Positions 1 through 14,262 of a stretch of 64,000 nt of DNA are shown one piece after another. The notes beneath the pieces are model-generated. The model ran no database searches and had not been told where the DNA came from. It saw nothing but the letters and a program-made list of their open reading frames with translations. Positions within the stretch are counted from its first letter, which is position 1, and every line of letters starts with the position of its first letter. The stretch spans positions 26,267,294 through 26,331,293 of the forward strand of contig OX393563.1 in NCBI GenBank assembly GCA_947652115.1. Reading direction: 5' to 3'. This stretch comes from Blastomussa wellsi. Its lineage: Eukaryota; Cnidaria; Anthozoa; Scleractinia; Plerogyridae. A program made the position numbers and the translations under genes.

Positions 1-418
1 TCTATTTTGGAACACTTGGCTACATATTTAAACCAATTTCCTTGTTTTTGTAAATGCACATGTATGCCAGCCTTGCAGTTTCCTTGTCTTGTCATTTTGA
101 AGCCGTTTTAACAGAGAAAGGTGACTTTGTGGAAAATGTTTCTTGGGAAGAAGCATGATCAAGTCAACCTTTTTGCCCTCCCTCAGACTCGTATCCAACC
201 TTCTCTCGCCCCTGAACACGCAAATAGTGACTGAGAACGAGTCTACCAAAAATGCCAGAGGGCCACTCTCCCTACCCCTACACCCTACTGTTCTACCTCC
301 CCGTCGTTTCCTTCATAAGTATTTCTCGAGAGAAAACAGTCTATATATGTTACGCAGGAAATCTCTCCTCAAATCACAACTTTCATGAACAGCTGGCTAT
401 TTTTATCTCTATCTGCAG
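1..418. other. intron or upstream sequence without recognisable exon
   Basis: This stretch should be the intron before the first visible DENND3 exon. I searched for a phase-0 donor preceded by DENN-like coding sequence and found none. Short open frames here do not resemble the cDENN domain. Confidence 0.5.
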
Positions 419-974
419 AGCTTATTTACCTTCATTCAACCATTTTCGTGGAGCTGGACCTATGTACCAATTCTTCCAAGGTGTGTGGACTGCTCCTAAC
501 AATAGCTACAACGAGCAGAAAATTCATCTTCAAAATGTATTGTATCAATCGTAAAATTGGACAATACATAGGGGTCTTTACTCTACTAACTCAACGTTTG
601 ACAACAGTAGATGATTGGTTTTAGTTCATTTTGGAAAAGAAAAGGTAAAAACTTGAAAAACGTTAACCTAAGAGTTTTCACGTTCTGACTCATTCTGACT
701 CTGTTTCTGAGTCTATTTAATGATCAGAGATAATCAGTAACAAAATGATACTTTAACTTGTCAATAAAATTAAAAGTGGGCCATAAGTTTCAGTTTTCTG
801 CTAATACAATTTAATGGTTTTGTTTTTTTTAATCGCAAAAAAAAAACCGTGATGTGTGTTTTTTCGCGTTGCAGTGCACTTCTGGATCTTGTTGAGGCGC
901 CTGGTGCCTTTATCATGGGATGTCACACACAGCACAAAAGTCAGATTCAACGGGTTGTCGTGGAGATGGATGAG
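419..974 (+). CDS. DENND3: DENND3 exons encoding the end of the cDENN domain
   Basis: Two exons: 419-480 (acceptor ctgcag, donor gtgtgt) and 875-974 (acceptor gttgcag, donor gtgaag). The first reads QPFSWSWTYVPILP and the second LLDLVEAPGAFIMG; both are hallmark cDENN strings, where the conserved PF-W-YVPILP block is followed by L-D-EAP-PF-GVH. Phase runs 0 to 2 to 0. The exon that should precede base 419 ends in phase 0 and was not found in bases 1-418, so the gene continues upstream of the window. Confidence 0.82.
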
Positions 975-3900
975 GTGAAGCATAATTGTAGTCGTGGGAT
1001 TTGACATGTTTCAATGACTGTTGTGTTGATGCAAATAAAAGTGACTTATCATTTCTTACTGTGGAAAGTGCGTAATGGTTGGTGCGCTGGGTCCCTGGTG
1101 GAGGAATCCGGGCACGATTCCTGACAGGGACACTTCATTGCATTCTTGAGCAACACAATTTACTCTCAAAATGGCTTTATTCAACTAAGGGTATAAATGG
1201 GCTTCCCATCCAGGGGAAGTGGAAATACTCCTAGTCGCGAACTGCTCCACCACGCTCTTACGGCGAGTTTACCTTTCTTCCAATCTCTTGCTGCCGAAAA
1301 GAAAACAGAAATTAATAAAAGTGTACAACGAAGAAATGTATTTGAACGAAGGGGGTCCGGCGTGACATCAGTGTGCTTTATTTGATGTAATCCGATCTTT
1401 CAGTGGGCAATCAATCAATTTATTAATCAATCGTTTATTTAACGTGGTGAGTATGCTTAGCTTAAAAGCTACACTGAATGACAAATGTGTCAACTTGACA
1501 CGTTTGTCATTGTAAGCTCCACTTTATGTTATTGCAGTCTCATTTTACTTCTTGTCTCGTCATTTAAAACTCCCCTACCCCTATCAATGTTGCAGTTTAT
1601 TTCTCTGAATCCTTTGCTGGAATCATACAACATTGAATGGGGGGTTGGGGGTATTTTGGTGGAGTGTAGTGAACCAGAAAAAAAAGATTGATAAATATGC
1701 CCTAAAAACTGAAATCTCAAGTCAATGTGTCAACTACTTTTGTCACTCATTGTAGTTCACATGCAGGTATGCCACGAAGAAGATGAAAATCCCAATAATA
1801 AAAACTTCATTAGAAGTGTATAAATTAAGAATAGCTATAATTAAACATGATTACAAATTAAAATAGTCCTATTTGCAATATTTTGTCCAACTAAAAGTAA
1901 AAAGCAAAAATAGTATAAATAAGCAGTAAGGAGTTAGCGTTATTCTCAATCTGTTCACGTTTTTATAGAAGGATCTCTCTCTCTTTCAAATTCACTCGAA
2001 ACTGTCGTTTTATGAACATCCAGTGTTCAGTAGGCTTACTTTTAGCCATTTTGGGAGTCTGGATTCACCCCCTCCCCCAACAAGGATGAGTCGGAGTGGG
2101 CAAGGAACGCAAGCTCTCAAAACGGCTAGAAATCACGCCGTAGTTTTGAAATTTATTTCGCCTTTTTTCAGCTATCCAGTATAGTCATTGCCGACATTGC
2201 CGATGGATCAGTAACATTGCATCCAAATGCAAAAATTCCGCGGCTGCCAACTTATGCTACGGATATGTATAAATTCAGGTAATCGATAACAGTGAAAGCT
2301 TCTTGTACCTTGCACCATCATTACAGTTGCTTTGTTATGGCTGTTTAGCCTGCCTGCCTACCGTGGCGAGAAGGCATTATTGGAAATAAAACATAGTTTT
2401 TTTTTTAATTTTATAATTTCCTCTCATCCAGTGGAAGTGTCATCGAAATCAGCTTGCCAAGGCACGGATCATTCGGTGCAGTACCCAGTCAATAATTAAA
2501 TAAATATTGTACCAACAAGCAATCTTATTGGTTGATTTTAGTTGTTGACCCACTGACTACTTTAGTGTTGTGGTAATACAGTGCTGCGCGCTGCAGTGTT
2601 TCACCTTGATAGAGAATTTCCAACCAAAGTGCAAGAAGTGAGCAAAGCAGAGTCGTTATTAACCGGCGAACAAAAGACTCCGCCCCAACCCCACCTCCTC
2701 CTCCCCCAACTGTAAGCGAAAGTCATTTTTAAAAACTTTTCCAAAAGTTGTTGATTAGTAACCAGATGTTATGCATGTGGCGAAAGGGGGCCACTCAATA
2801 CCAAAACTGGGTTATCGTGAGGTGGGGTTCTGCTAATAACAATTGTTTTTTACTCATGATGCTTTTCTGGAAATCAATTTTTCAGAATGAAAAACGCAGT
2901 ATTCCACTTTGACCGGCTACTCATTCAAAGGTATGTATAACTTACAAGTTTCATAATTTGTATTGTTCATTCGGCTCGTTCTGGCTAAAAAAGGTAACTG
3001 TTCAATTATAGACAAACGTTCTACTCTTTAAAAGAATTGCAAGAGGAAAGAGAACAGTTTGCGAGAGATTTTCAACAGCTCGTTTTGGCATGTAAGTATA
3101 TTTTATAATTATGGGGCAGCGTTTTTAGAGCGATGAGAAAGAGAGATTATGTCCCTTTCCAGCCTTCCAGTTTTCGGGTCGTTTCGTTTGGGAGTTCTCG
3201 ATAAGCTGAAAAGTCGGCTTGGAATATCGTCGAGGTTCGTCTACTCTTTATTATTGTTTTGCAAGGATATCGCATGTTAATAATGGTTTGTTTACATTTG
3301 ATCGTGTGAGGCTTAATAAACATTGCAGGCAGAGATTGGCCTTTAAAGAGCAATAAAATTCCTTTGGAATCGCAGGTTAGCGGCAGTATTTTAAACACTT
3401 TTCAAGTTGATACTTGTTTTGTGTTTTATATTGCTGTAGAGCGAGTTTCAATTGAGAGTCGTAAAACCAAAACCAAAGTACAAACTAATCAAAACTCGAA
3501 GCAATTACACGTAGCCGACGCAAAGCGCGGGAAAATGTGTGCACGCATGTCACGATTGGTTTTTGTTTACTTCTTATTGGTTGAAAAATTGTCGCGAGAT
3601 TTTTAAGCCAATCACTGAGCGCAGTAATAGAAAACAAAAGCAATTCGCTCGTTACTTTCGGTACTCAATTGAAAACCGCTCTATTTATACAGAGTTGCAT
3701 TCCAGTAACTTATGTGTACCTAGGTTTTTTCAGACGCTTATTCCATTCCAAATGTAACTCGAACACTTTTAAAACGCAAACCTCCTTTGGATGTAAGCCC
3801 GCCGAAATACCCTTTACCAAGCAAACGTAACCTCCAAAGTTATCTTTTTTGAGTTCTTCGATTGTTCATCAATTTTACTTTTTCCCTCACTTTAGCCTCG

Positions 3901-6900
3901 GTAGAGATGATGTTACGAATGTTCAGGTTGGTAGATTTAATTGTCAATGGTATTTTCCATAGTATTGTAACGTTTCCACATAACTTTAACTTGTTTCAAA
4001 TTTATTCAGTAAAATGCAACTGTAAGGACTAAAAACGCTTTGTTTTATTTGGCAAGATGAATTATTTCCTTGGAACATTTTGACTTGTTGGATTCTTATG
4101 CAAAAGAAAATGATCAGAGGAAAGTGAGCGAGGAACTTTGCAATTCGACTACTTCAAAGTGCCTTGCTGTTCCCCGTTTTCTCTTGATTTTGTGTCGTCA
4201 CATTGCCTGTCGCATTGTCCATTGCTGCATCTACATCACAAATACCTTATCTTGAATCGCATTTCCTGTTCTTCCATATCCCGTCTCAGTTTTCCCCAGT
4301 CACAACCATCCTAATAATTGTACTGTTGTTCGTCCTTCTGTTATAATTACCTCATGTAAACTTTATTCTTGGTATTTTCTTCGATTTGAAGATAACATGA
4401 TTTTGGGCATCGCAACATTAACTCATGCAACTACTTGTGTTACTAATCTTTTTATTTTAGTGAAATAAAGACTTTCATTGAGAGGCAGGAAGATGTAAGA
4501 TGTGCTTTTTGCTGTTTTTCTTCCTCAGAAATTTTTATTTATTTATTTATTTTTTGCTTCTCTGTGTATTTTTCTTTCATATGGGTATCTTTGAATCTTT
4601 GAATGCGGAGTACCTTTGACGAACTTTGAGGTGTTTTGAAATGTGATGGAGCACTCTCACAAGTGTTTGACATATCTTCTCAATCGAAACTCAAACTGAA
4701 GAGAAGACAAAGAAATAAAATCTAATCTAATTAAGATCAGGTTTCCAAACCACGATCATAGTCACGATTTTCTTTTGTTGAAACCTGGATGAATTGTTAA
4801 TGAGTATGACAAATAATTATGGAGACATGATCATTGGAATTATATAATATAATTTTTTTGTCCTTTTGACAAAAGCTTTTCTTTGATATGGATTCTTTCA
4901 TCGACTCAAAGCCTGCAGAAGATCAAGAGTTTTATCGCGAGGTAGGCAAACTATCGCAAGTTACAGTTTATCAGATTATGTAAACTGTAAACAAGTTCAT
5001 ACATGGATACATTTTTTGGTATATTTAATGCTGTGATTCGTTTACACGACGATAGTCTACACAAAATATCTAGTAAACTGCCGTGTTTTCTAGTTGTGTT
5101 AAAGGGATAGTTTCACGGTTCGGCGCATGTGCAAGCCTAATCAACTCTATTGTCTATGAACCAATTGCTTTTGAGTTGTGAACTTGTGCCTGTGTCCACA
5201 ATAAATTCGACGGGTCGACAATAAATTCGATGTTCAACACTAAGTTTCACATTTTCTGTGAAAATCCGTTGACATTTCCAAAAAATGCTTGCGTCGCTCT
5301 TTCAAGATGTACTCACGGTAGCCTGTGCATACATACATAAGCGCATTAACTATTTTGAACTTCTTCAGAGTTTTTTGTGATACTGATTAAGTGAACAAGG
5401 CACTTAGAGCATCAGAGTCAGAACAAACAAAAGAAATTCAAATATGAAATAACACCTATGTTGCCATGTTATCGCAAATGGTTGCGAAATTTTCAAAGGC
5501 CATTTTCTCGCAAAAGTCATTTGCATTTTTTTTAACAATGGAGTCTAATGGGCCTACGCTATAGCTTGCACATGCGCAAAACCGTGAATCCGTCCCTTTA
5601 AGCTTTTGAAATGAATACAACCTCCTGGGAGGGAGTCATGAGCTTAGAATTTAAGGCAAAGTCTAGAATCTGGGTTGGAATACTGTTTAGGTAAGTTTCT
5701 GAACTGATACATTGTCTTGGCACATTTATTCCACTTTTGTTAAGGTGTGCAAGAGCCATGCATTCAGCACGTTTCTTTACGATCTTATGAACGATCCAGA
5801 AAAGACAGACTACTTCACTCTGATGGCTCAGAAAACGAGAGTTGTTCACAAGTAAGTTGTTATTTGTGTTTTCTTCGGCAAAGAAAATCAAGACCAATCT
5901 TCATGTCACTGTTTAAGCATTGATTTTGCAAAGAATGGAAAGCACAATGGCCTAATGGTTAGTGCACCGGACGCTGGATCACGTTGTTCGAGTTCTAGTC
6001 CTGGCAGGGGCATTGGGCAAAACACTTCACACATGTCCATTACTCTCGACTAGATTCCAGTGGACAAAACCTGGAGTCCAATGGAGTCTGGTCGAAGAAT
6101 GAAACCGGAAGTACAGTCGAGTCCACTTGAGTTACCGGAAGTCTAGTCGTAAGATGAAACCGGAACAGTCGACCGATGGAGTCCGTTGGAAACGCATCGA
6201 TTCCGATGGAATCTGATTGGAATCTCCGGAAGTCTGCTTTTAAAGGTGCCAGGGCACCTGTTAACGAATGCTTACTTAACTTGCTGTTTGCAACAAACGG
6301 TCACTTGTGACATAACCTTCCATTGTGTATGGAAAGCTAATGGGACATGCAAATCAAACAAAAATTAATTTTGGTTGTCTGAAGCCACTTTTTAGATGCT
6401 GTCACACTTTTTGTTATCCAGCTTGACGGATTTTCTACCATATGATGTCTCGCCGCAAAAGGCCTATTGTTATCTTGTTATCATCTTTTCTCTGTTTCTT
6501 ATTTAATTTCTCAGGGTGGCACCTTTGAGAAAAAGAAGTTCCTCCACCGTGCCTGTCCCAATCATATCCGAAGAATATTTTGTGAACCCACAGAAAAATA
6601 TGAGTATCTTCGTTCTGCCGCCATTCGCTCTTGAAGGAATTTACACAGGTAAGTTATTGGTCACACCCTATTTCCCAAGAGTACGTTTCACGAAGGGTGG
6701 AAGTCGCAGGGAAATGATGCGCGAATAACGGCCCTACAGCAAATCCCTAACCACTAGTCCAGACAGCGGCCACTAGTGCATCCAACGGCTGCATACACAA
6801 GGGGACGCGTCGCATAACATGAAGCGTGGAAAACGCCCCTGCAACAAGTTGTTGTTTTCGTCAAACGGGCCTTTCACACAAAGCACTTTTTGTCCTCGTT

Positions 6901-9900
6901 TAGAGCAGGCACCTCGAAAAGTTTTCTTTAGCAGCTCTCATCTCTCAGACGCACAAGTTTGATTTGTTGTGCATGATAACAGTATAATCATATTGCAATT
7001 GCAATTCTTTTATGTCAAATTTGGCGTTTTCTTTTCAATTAGGGAGTTTCTACGAAGAATACTTGAGATCGCTAGATGCCAAAATATCGGTAGGTAAAGG
7101 CCTTTCAAATTCTCGTTAATATATTTGTAATTCATCTAAGTTGAGGTACTGTCGTGAGTAAAGTATGTCCACGAAAGTGAAAAAAAAAAACGTAATCACA
7201 AAATGAAGTAAACTTTGCTAACGTTTAAAACTGAGCCAGCGTTTCTGAAAATCATTGAGCTCGTGACAAAACTGAGAGCCTCCGGGTAAAAATTAAAAGC
7301 TTTGTTGCATCCTGTTGTTTTATTTTTATTTTTTCTTTTGGCGTAGGATCTTTGGAACAAGTCTTCTAGTCTTCTTGCCAACTACTTATATTTGCGCGGG
7401 ATGTTAAGAATTGCGCGTGGACAGAACATCAAGGTAAAGGTTAGATGGCCATAAGCGAGTGCCTTGCAAGACATTTCCCGTAAATTAGGCACCGCGACCC
7501 ATTATCTAGATGAGAAATATTTCAGAAACGAAACTAATATTTTATATAATTATTAAGAATTTAAAACGTTCGCGCAGTGAATGTGCCTGAATTACCATGA
7601 CCCCGCCCTGCGGCCACCTTATTGAAACGGCCCCTCATTATGGTTGCCAAGCAAGAACACAACAGAAACAGTTCGATTTTATCGCTCGCTAGGGTTAGCA
7701 TTAACAAGGGGACACTCTCCTTTACGATGGCTACAAGTACGGTTATTGGTTCGGGTTAATTCGGATCTAACGTGATTTTTCTACTCGGCAGGCAGTGGAT
7801 GACTTCTATGCAGTTTCGTCAAGAAATGTGCAACTTTTTCCAACCACGTAAGTAACAAAAGACAGGGAAAGACGAAAACGGAAAATACTAAAATTTCAGT
7901 CAGGAGTTCTTTAAAAAGGTCTGACAGTCACATTAAACGGCCTGTGAACGGAAGTCGATGTTCGTTTCAGCAGACGTCCGTGGGGAAGGAACGCGTGACA
8001 AGGCCCAGAGGACAACTTCGTGGGAGGGTGGGAGGGTAGGAGCAGAGGGACGGCTGTATTCGCAGGCTATGCCCGCGAAAACAAAAAGATGTAAACAAAC
8101 AGAGCCGAATATTAACTTAAAAACACTACGTCGCCCATCCGTTGCATTTACCCAAAACTACTTTGAAAGCATGAAAGTAACTTTCCATAAATATCATAAA
8201 GGGGTTACCATGAACAAAACAATTTCGACTAAAATGAAATTTCGAATATGTCAGTCAGTATCCTAGACAATTGCAACACGCCATGATCGTTTTTAGCAAG
8301 GCCCGACACTAACGTGTACTTTGTATAATTGAAAATTTATAGGACTGTGCAGGAAATTATGTGCAAACTGAAAGATGAAGAATTAGAAGAGCTACGAACA
8401 AGACACTTTTGGAGGAAAGCGGAAAACTTAAGACTGCAATCCAAGGTACATAAAACGACAAAAAACGTTACAAAAGAGCTACAGAGACTTAATTTGTTAG
8501 CATGATCGATTAAAAAAAAAACACAGATAAAAGCAAACGCAGCAATGGCGGTTTAATTTGTAATAAAAGAGTGTGACAATTGGCAGGAACTTGAACCCTT
8601 AAAGTGCGTATGAATTGAATTGGTTTTGTATATTGTTTAAAAATTTACCTTGTAAAATACGCGATTCCAAAGTTTGAGACGTCTGGCGTTAAAAGTAACG
8701 ATTTTACAAGCCTTTAAAGTTGAGCCGTTTTGCCCTCAAAATGGTATTTGAATCGCGCGGAAAAATACTACGTGGCAACAACTCTGACGTCATTTGGTGC
8801 CAAAAATCGTTCTCACAATCGTTCTCAGTTTCTATTTCCTCGGGGTTGCTGGATCTTTCTGAGAAATTTCCCATGTTTTGAATCGCTCGACATGTTTCTC
8901 AGGTACTCACTCCTCGCTAACAAGAAAATTTGACCATGCAAACAAAAGTTTGGCACCCAAGTGACGTCACGGCGTGGTATTTTCGGACCCATTTCCCTGT
9001 CCAGTTTTGGAGGGCAAAATGCTCAACTTTGCTGTCACAATGTAAAACTGATTTGGCAGAATATTTATGTTCTTGCGATCGTACCTGTCAATCTTTAGTT
9101 ACGCTGTTTCAACTACCAAGAGCCTGGAACAGGCTCTTCTGCAGTTTACATATGTCGGGGTATAATATTTAAAAGGAACGAAAGCTTCAAATTATCAGCA
9201 GCGGCAATTTTCAATTAACACTTCATTCGAATTATGTAAAGTGTACTGAAAAAAGCTTAAAGGTTGCATAGTCACGGGAGGGAGCTGAGACCCGCTCTCT
9301 GAACTCGTTGATCACTTCTCTTTAAGAGTCGATGTCATTTTTCTTCATAGTGCATTTCTTAAAAACATCTCCTAATTATACTTTATCTCTTTATTAATTT
9401 TTTCTTTTAGGAAAAAGTAGACTTCCGGCTAGATAGGTAAGCGTTTGTCTACGTATTTAAGAGGTAAAGAACATTTCATGTGTTTCTATTTGAATTTCTT
9501 TCGAGGAATTCTGCAACTTGACGGAAACACAGAGAAAGCGTTTTCCATTGTAGAAAACTGCGAGAAATTGAAAGCAAGCTCACTAAAAAGTTTAATTTGA
9601 TTATCAAAACGTACGTTCTTTGTCCTCGTGCCATCAACAACTCGCCAGTGCAAGACAGAAAAACTTCTCAAGACAAATAACTTTCTTCAGATTGCATGTC
9701 GCCCTTTTAACGCTCAATAGCTCCAGAATTTTGTAACTAGTTTATCTAATTTGATATTGTCTTGAGGTAACCACAATAGTTGACGGTGTCCATTCCATTG
9801 CTTCGTGCGCCTGTTTAGTTGTAGTCCGATATCACATGTACAGTTGTCTTCAAAATGCGATAAGAAAGGGTACTGGTAACGAGGAGGTACAAAGCAATCC

Positions 9901-12900
9901 AGGCATTGGGCAACGTTTTGCCTGTGCTTTTATTTTATTTTATTTTTAATGAGAATACAACTATTTACACGAGAGAACAATTGAGCTATTTACACTACTT
10001 ACACTACAATAGATAAGACATTTTTCCTTTACTTCCACATTACAATACTTGATAGTTACCCTAATACAGTATGCTAAAAATAGCATTTTCGACACTTACA
10101 CTAACTTGCTTTGACGGACACAGATTTGCCTGCACAGAAAACAAAAGAAACTGATAATACCAAAATGAAAAATTAATTTATTAATTAATTAATTAAACGA
10201 TTGATTAATTAATTAATCGATTAATTAATTTTTTTTTTACTTCTTACGATTTGTAATGTAATAGTTAAAAACCACTTCTCCAGAAAGGCGTTTTCACTGT
10301 TTGAGATAAGAGCCATATAGCGTTCAATTTCTATTTTGTCATGTACAAGATTAACGAAATCTGCGAACTGAAATTTCACCTTGTTTAACGCTTTGTAATA
10401 AAGAAAGTATTTGCCGATGACGATGAGGTGATTTAGAGTTAAACAAGAAGACCAACCATTTAGCACTCCATACATAATTTCATTCTTGGAAAGGCTGAGA
10501 CTTTTTATTTGATACCATTCAATAAAGTCATTCCAAAAAGAATTCGCGATGGGACACGATACAAATAGATGAGTGACAGTTTGGTCTACGGTTGTGCAAA
10601 AGACACAATGAAATCTTGAACCTTCAGTTTGTGTACAAAATATTGTGGATAATTTTGTTTTGGAAGAACCTCTTTTGTCGTGACGAATCGTAAGAGAGTA
10701 TATTTTCTGCCCATCATCAGCGTCAAAACCGCATTCTATGAGTATTTTCTCAGCAGTCGGGGGAGCGAGATTTTGAATATCAACTAGAAGTTTGTAAATT
10801 GTTTTGCACTTAAGTTTATTAATTGAAGGTAGATTAATTGCGGTAGCTTGGTGCTGTTGCTTGAGATAATTTTTCCAGTCACTCGGTATTGCAGAGAGTC
10901 CATGATGCTGTAAAAAATACTTTTAATCTGGAATTGATTTAAGAAAGCATCAGATGACAAAAGGGCTTCTTACTCTCGTCGAAAAGACTGGAGAGTTTAT
11001 GGATACCAGCTTGATGCCATCTTTGAAAATATACAGAGATTTTACTGATTTTTATGAACCGGTTGATCTAGACAATTTGGTCGAGGACATCTTTATTTGT
11101 TGTAAATTATGACCTTGTAGAAACTGGGCAAATTTTTATTTATGTCCAAACATGTAACGTCGTAATTACAGCTACGTGTGTCCCTTGTATTGATTAAAGA
11201 ATTAATTTTGCCTAGGAATTTGTTTGAGTTAAATGGTAATTTTACTGTAATATTTTATGATTTTAAACTGGGAAAGGGATACGAATTGCTGTGTACGCTT
11301 TTTTAATAGGAAAGAAGTGGTTACGTCTGCAATTCCGTCGACTCCTTTGGGTAAGTTTAGCTAGCTTTTATGTAAATAGTTCCTTTTGGTAAGCCATAGA
11401 AAATAAACCCAGAAAATATTGAGCTCCACAAGTGAAAGGAGGTAACGTGGCCAACTGGTCTGCCTTCTGCCAGTTGGGATTCTTAACCCTGTTATGTTTG
11501 TTTACAATATTTGTTTGTTTGTTTGTTTGTTTACATAGGCCCTGAAAAGCCCCAATAGGGAGTGGTCTATTAAGTAATTATTAATTAATTATCATCTACG
11601 CGGTAATGCAGCAGCTCTTGTGAGCTTGTACAGTGTAGCTGTTGTTATTGTTTTCGAGGATTGGACATTTTTACTGTGGCGTGTTAGATTTTTCTCTCGA
11701 TGAATAGCGAGCCATTTGTTCCCATTTATGCTGGAACTACTTGACCCCATTCGTGATAATCAGGTTCGCGTGCGATGCTTCAATTTTAGACAAAACTAGA
11801 GGGGGTAAGTGTAACAATATAATTTGGTTTTATCAACTGGGTTGATAATGTGAATTGGCCACCGTAAAGAGATTCGTGAGCTGACGTTTCGAGCGTTAGC
11901 CCTTCGTCGGAGCGAATGGATTCGCTCTGGCGAAGGGCTAACGCTCGAAACGTCGAGACAAACGAGTATTACACACTTGTTGCAAATGTGTAAAAATATA
12001 TCCCCCCTCCCCCGCTCAGTGTTGTTTTATGGCATTTGTAGTTTACTCCGCTTTGTTTTCACAACGTAACGACATTGAAAAGGAAGAGGGGGGGGGGGGG
12101 GGGTAATGAAATGAACTCTGGTACTCTAAATTAGTGGAAATTTAGTTGTCTCAGCAGTTCTGTCTGTGTTATTAGTTACTGAAAACAACATTTGTCGATA
12201 AAATATACAGTGGAGAGGCAGCTACAAACGATGTCTCTTGTGAAGCCAAGTCTGTTGCCGCTAATCAGCATACTGCTCTCCCCCCCCCCCCCCCCATTAC
12301 CAAATTTACTTGCTTTACGATTGTACTGGCACGAAATGAATCTTTAAATTGAAGAAACGTATGATAATCACAGCTTATTGATAACTTGTGTGCAGTAGGC
12401 TAAGCTTTGTTTGGCTTGTCGAAAACATCAACGAAAGAGAATAACCCAATTTAGTAAAAATCTTCTAGTATACTAATGCAAATGCCGCAATCTGATTGGC
12501 TTAGCTACTGCACACTATCAGCCATTAGAGTGCAGTGGTTGAAGGTCGTCTTCAAAATGGCGACGTCTTCGCGCTTTAGTTTCGTCTGAAGACTTGGAAC
12601 TTTTCACCGTTGCACGATTCGTTTATTATGACTTTTACTAAAATCCGGCCTTATCAACTATCACCTCATAGAAATCTCGAGCTCATAATCCAATTGTTAA
12701 TTAGATATCACCTCGAGGCTGTTGGGGGATAAACCACGGAGTTTGTGGAGCCCATGAACCCATGAAGTATTATCCCGGATACAGGAAGTTCCCCAACCGG
12801 AAGCTGAGAGGTGGTTACGTCACAAACTACATAATGTGATTAACTTCTTGGAGTAAATTTTATAACACAAAATGATATTTTTTTTTTCTTGTGACTATAG

Positions 12901-14230
12901 TTCTTGAAGAATTTGTAAAGCATGTCAGCATGCTACAGATTGCTAGCAGCCAGGATGCCGGCACAAGACTCTTCCACGCTTTGACAATGAATTCCAAGGC
13001 GGAAGGTGAACATTCATTTGGACAATTCAATAAAATTCTAAATTTATTGTACATACAAGTATAGAAACTAAGTTAGCCATTTATCAACAACCCCAAAAAG
13101 CCATTAATGAACAGCGCAAGCCATTAAAAGAAAGGCCGACTTATTTTATCAAGGGATACTTAATTTGTAATGACATTAATAACTAACTGGAACCAACTGG
13201 ATCAGTAGTAATTGTGAATTGCTTTTTCGTCGCTATTGAATGACTTTGTTGTCGTTGTTCTTGTTTGAATGAGATGATTCCTCTCCTTTTAGCCGTGGAT
13301 CCTGAAACGTTTGCAGCTTTCTATGAAGCTTTTAACCAGGTAACAAACTACAGAAAATTGTCCGTGTCGGTTCTTGTCACAAGCGTTGAATTAGGTTTTA
13401 AAGTTGGTACTTGCTGACTAAACATTTCACTGACTAGAGACTATTTTAAGTTTCACGTCAACCGTGTTTTTCCTAGGCCAGTATCAAAGCCAAGAGTGTT
13501 TCACTTCGTAATATTCTCTTAGCAGAAAATGAGGTAAGGGATTCTAGAAGTGTACATCTTTAATTTTGTATGTTGTCATACTCGCGAACACGTGTCATTA
13601 AAGGGGTAATCTAAGAATTAAACATTCTGAATGCCTGATAAGCTTAACCTTAAGCCTAAAGTTTTCAAGGAAACTACGAGTTCAAAATTTGTTTTTCCAA
13701 GATAATGCTCGTGCGTGAATCAGCGTTATTTGGGCGGGAAAACGCGACAGTCGTCGTCATTTTACTTCGAGTTTTAGCGAGAATGTCGCAGTGGGGAAAA
13801 CAAGCTATCGAAATGTAGCACAAAATGGCTCAACTGTCATCATAAAAATAATTATGAACGTCCTAACTTTGCGGCTGGAAAAAGTAAATCATTTTCTAGG
13901 GTGTCTATTTTCTTAGTATACGGAAAATAAACTCCTCCTTCTATTTTATTGAGTTCTCCTGATGGCAAGTTATTAACCATCAATCAATATCAACAGTATG
14001 TGTTGAAGATATCCCAACATATCAAGACCAACAAGGGAATGGGCTGGCTTGTTCTCACAGTTAACAGGTTAGTATAACGGGTTGCTTTCTTTAAATTTCA
14101 GAATTAGTTTTTCGAGACCTACTTTTTGTAATATTGTAACAAGGGAAGAAGTAGTTCGTGATATTTTAATGCTTATAGCTTATAGTGTCCTTTGTTTTTT
14201 GAAAGTTATGATTACGTTTTCCATCTCTTT

Positions 14231-14262
<32 letters not shown>

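Larger units (their letters stand above)
11785..12175. mobile_element. MITE (family of 15905) carrying a nested fold-back
   Basis: Both ends match the simpler element at 15905-16161: left GACAAAACTAG and GAGACAAACGAGTATTACAC, then CCCCTCCCCC, AACATTGAAA-like and GGGGG blocks, and right TGTCTCAGCAGTTCTGTC. Between GACAAAACTAG and GAGACAAAC an extra block of about 150 bp is inserted; the 15.9-kb copy has only TT there. Confidence 0.6.

Noticed and set aside
71..118. candidate DENND3 exon after TTGCAG
   Set aside because: The donor GTGACT gives phase 1, not the phase 0 needed for exon 419, and the peptide does not resemble cDENN.
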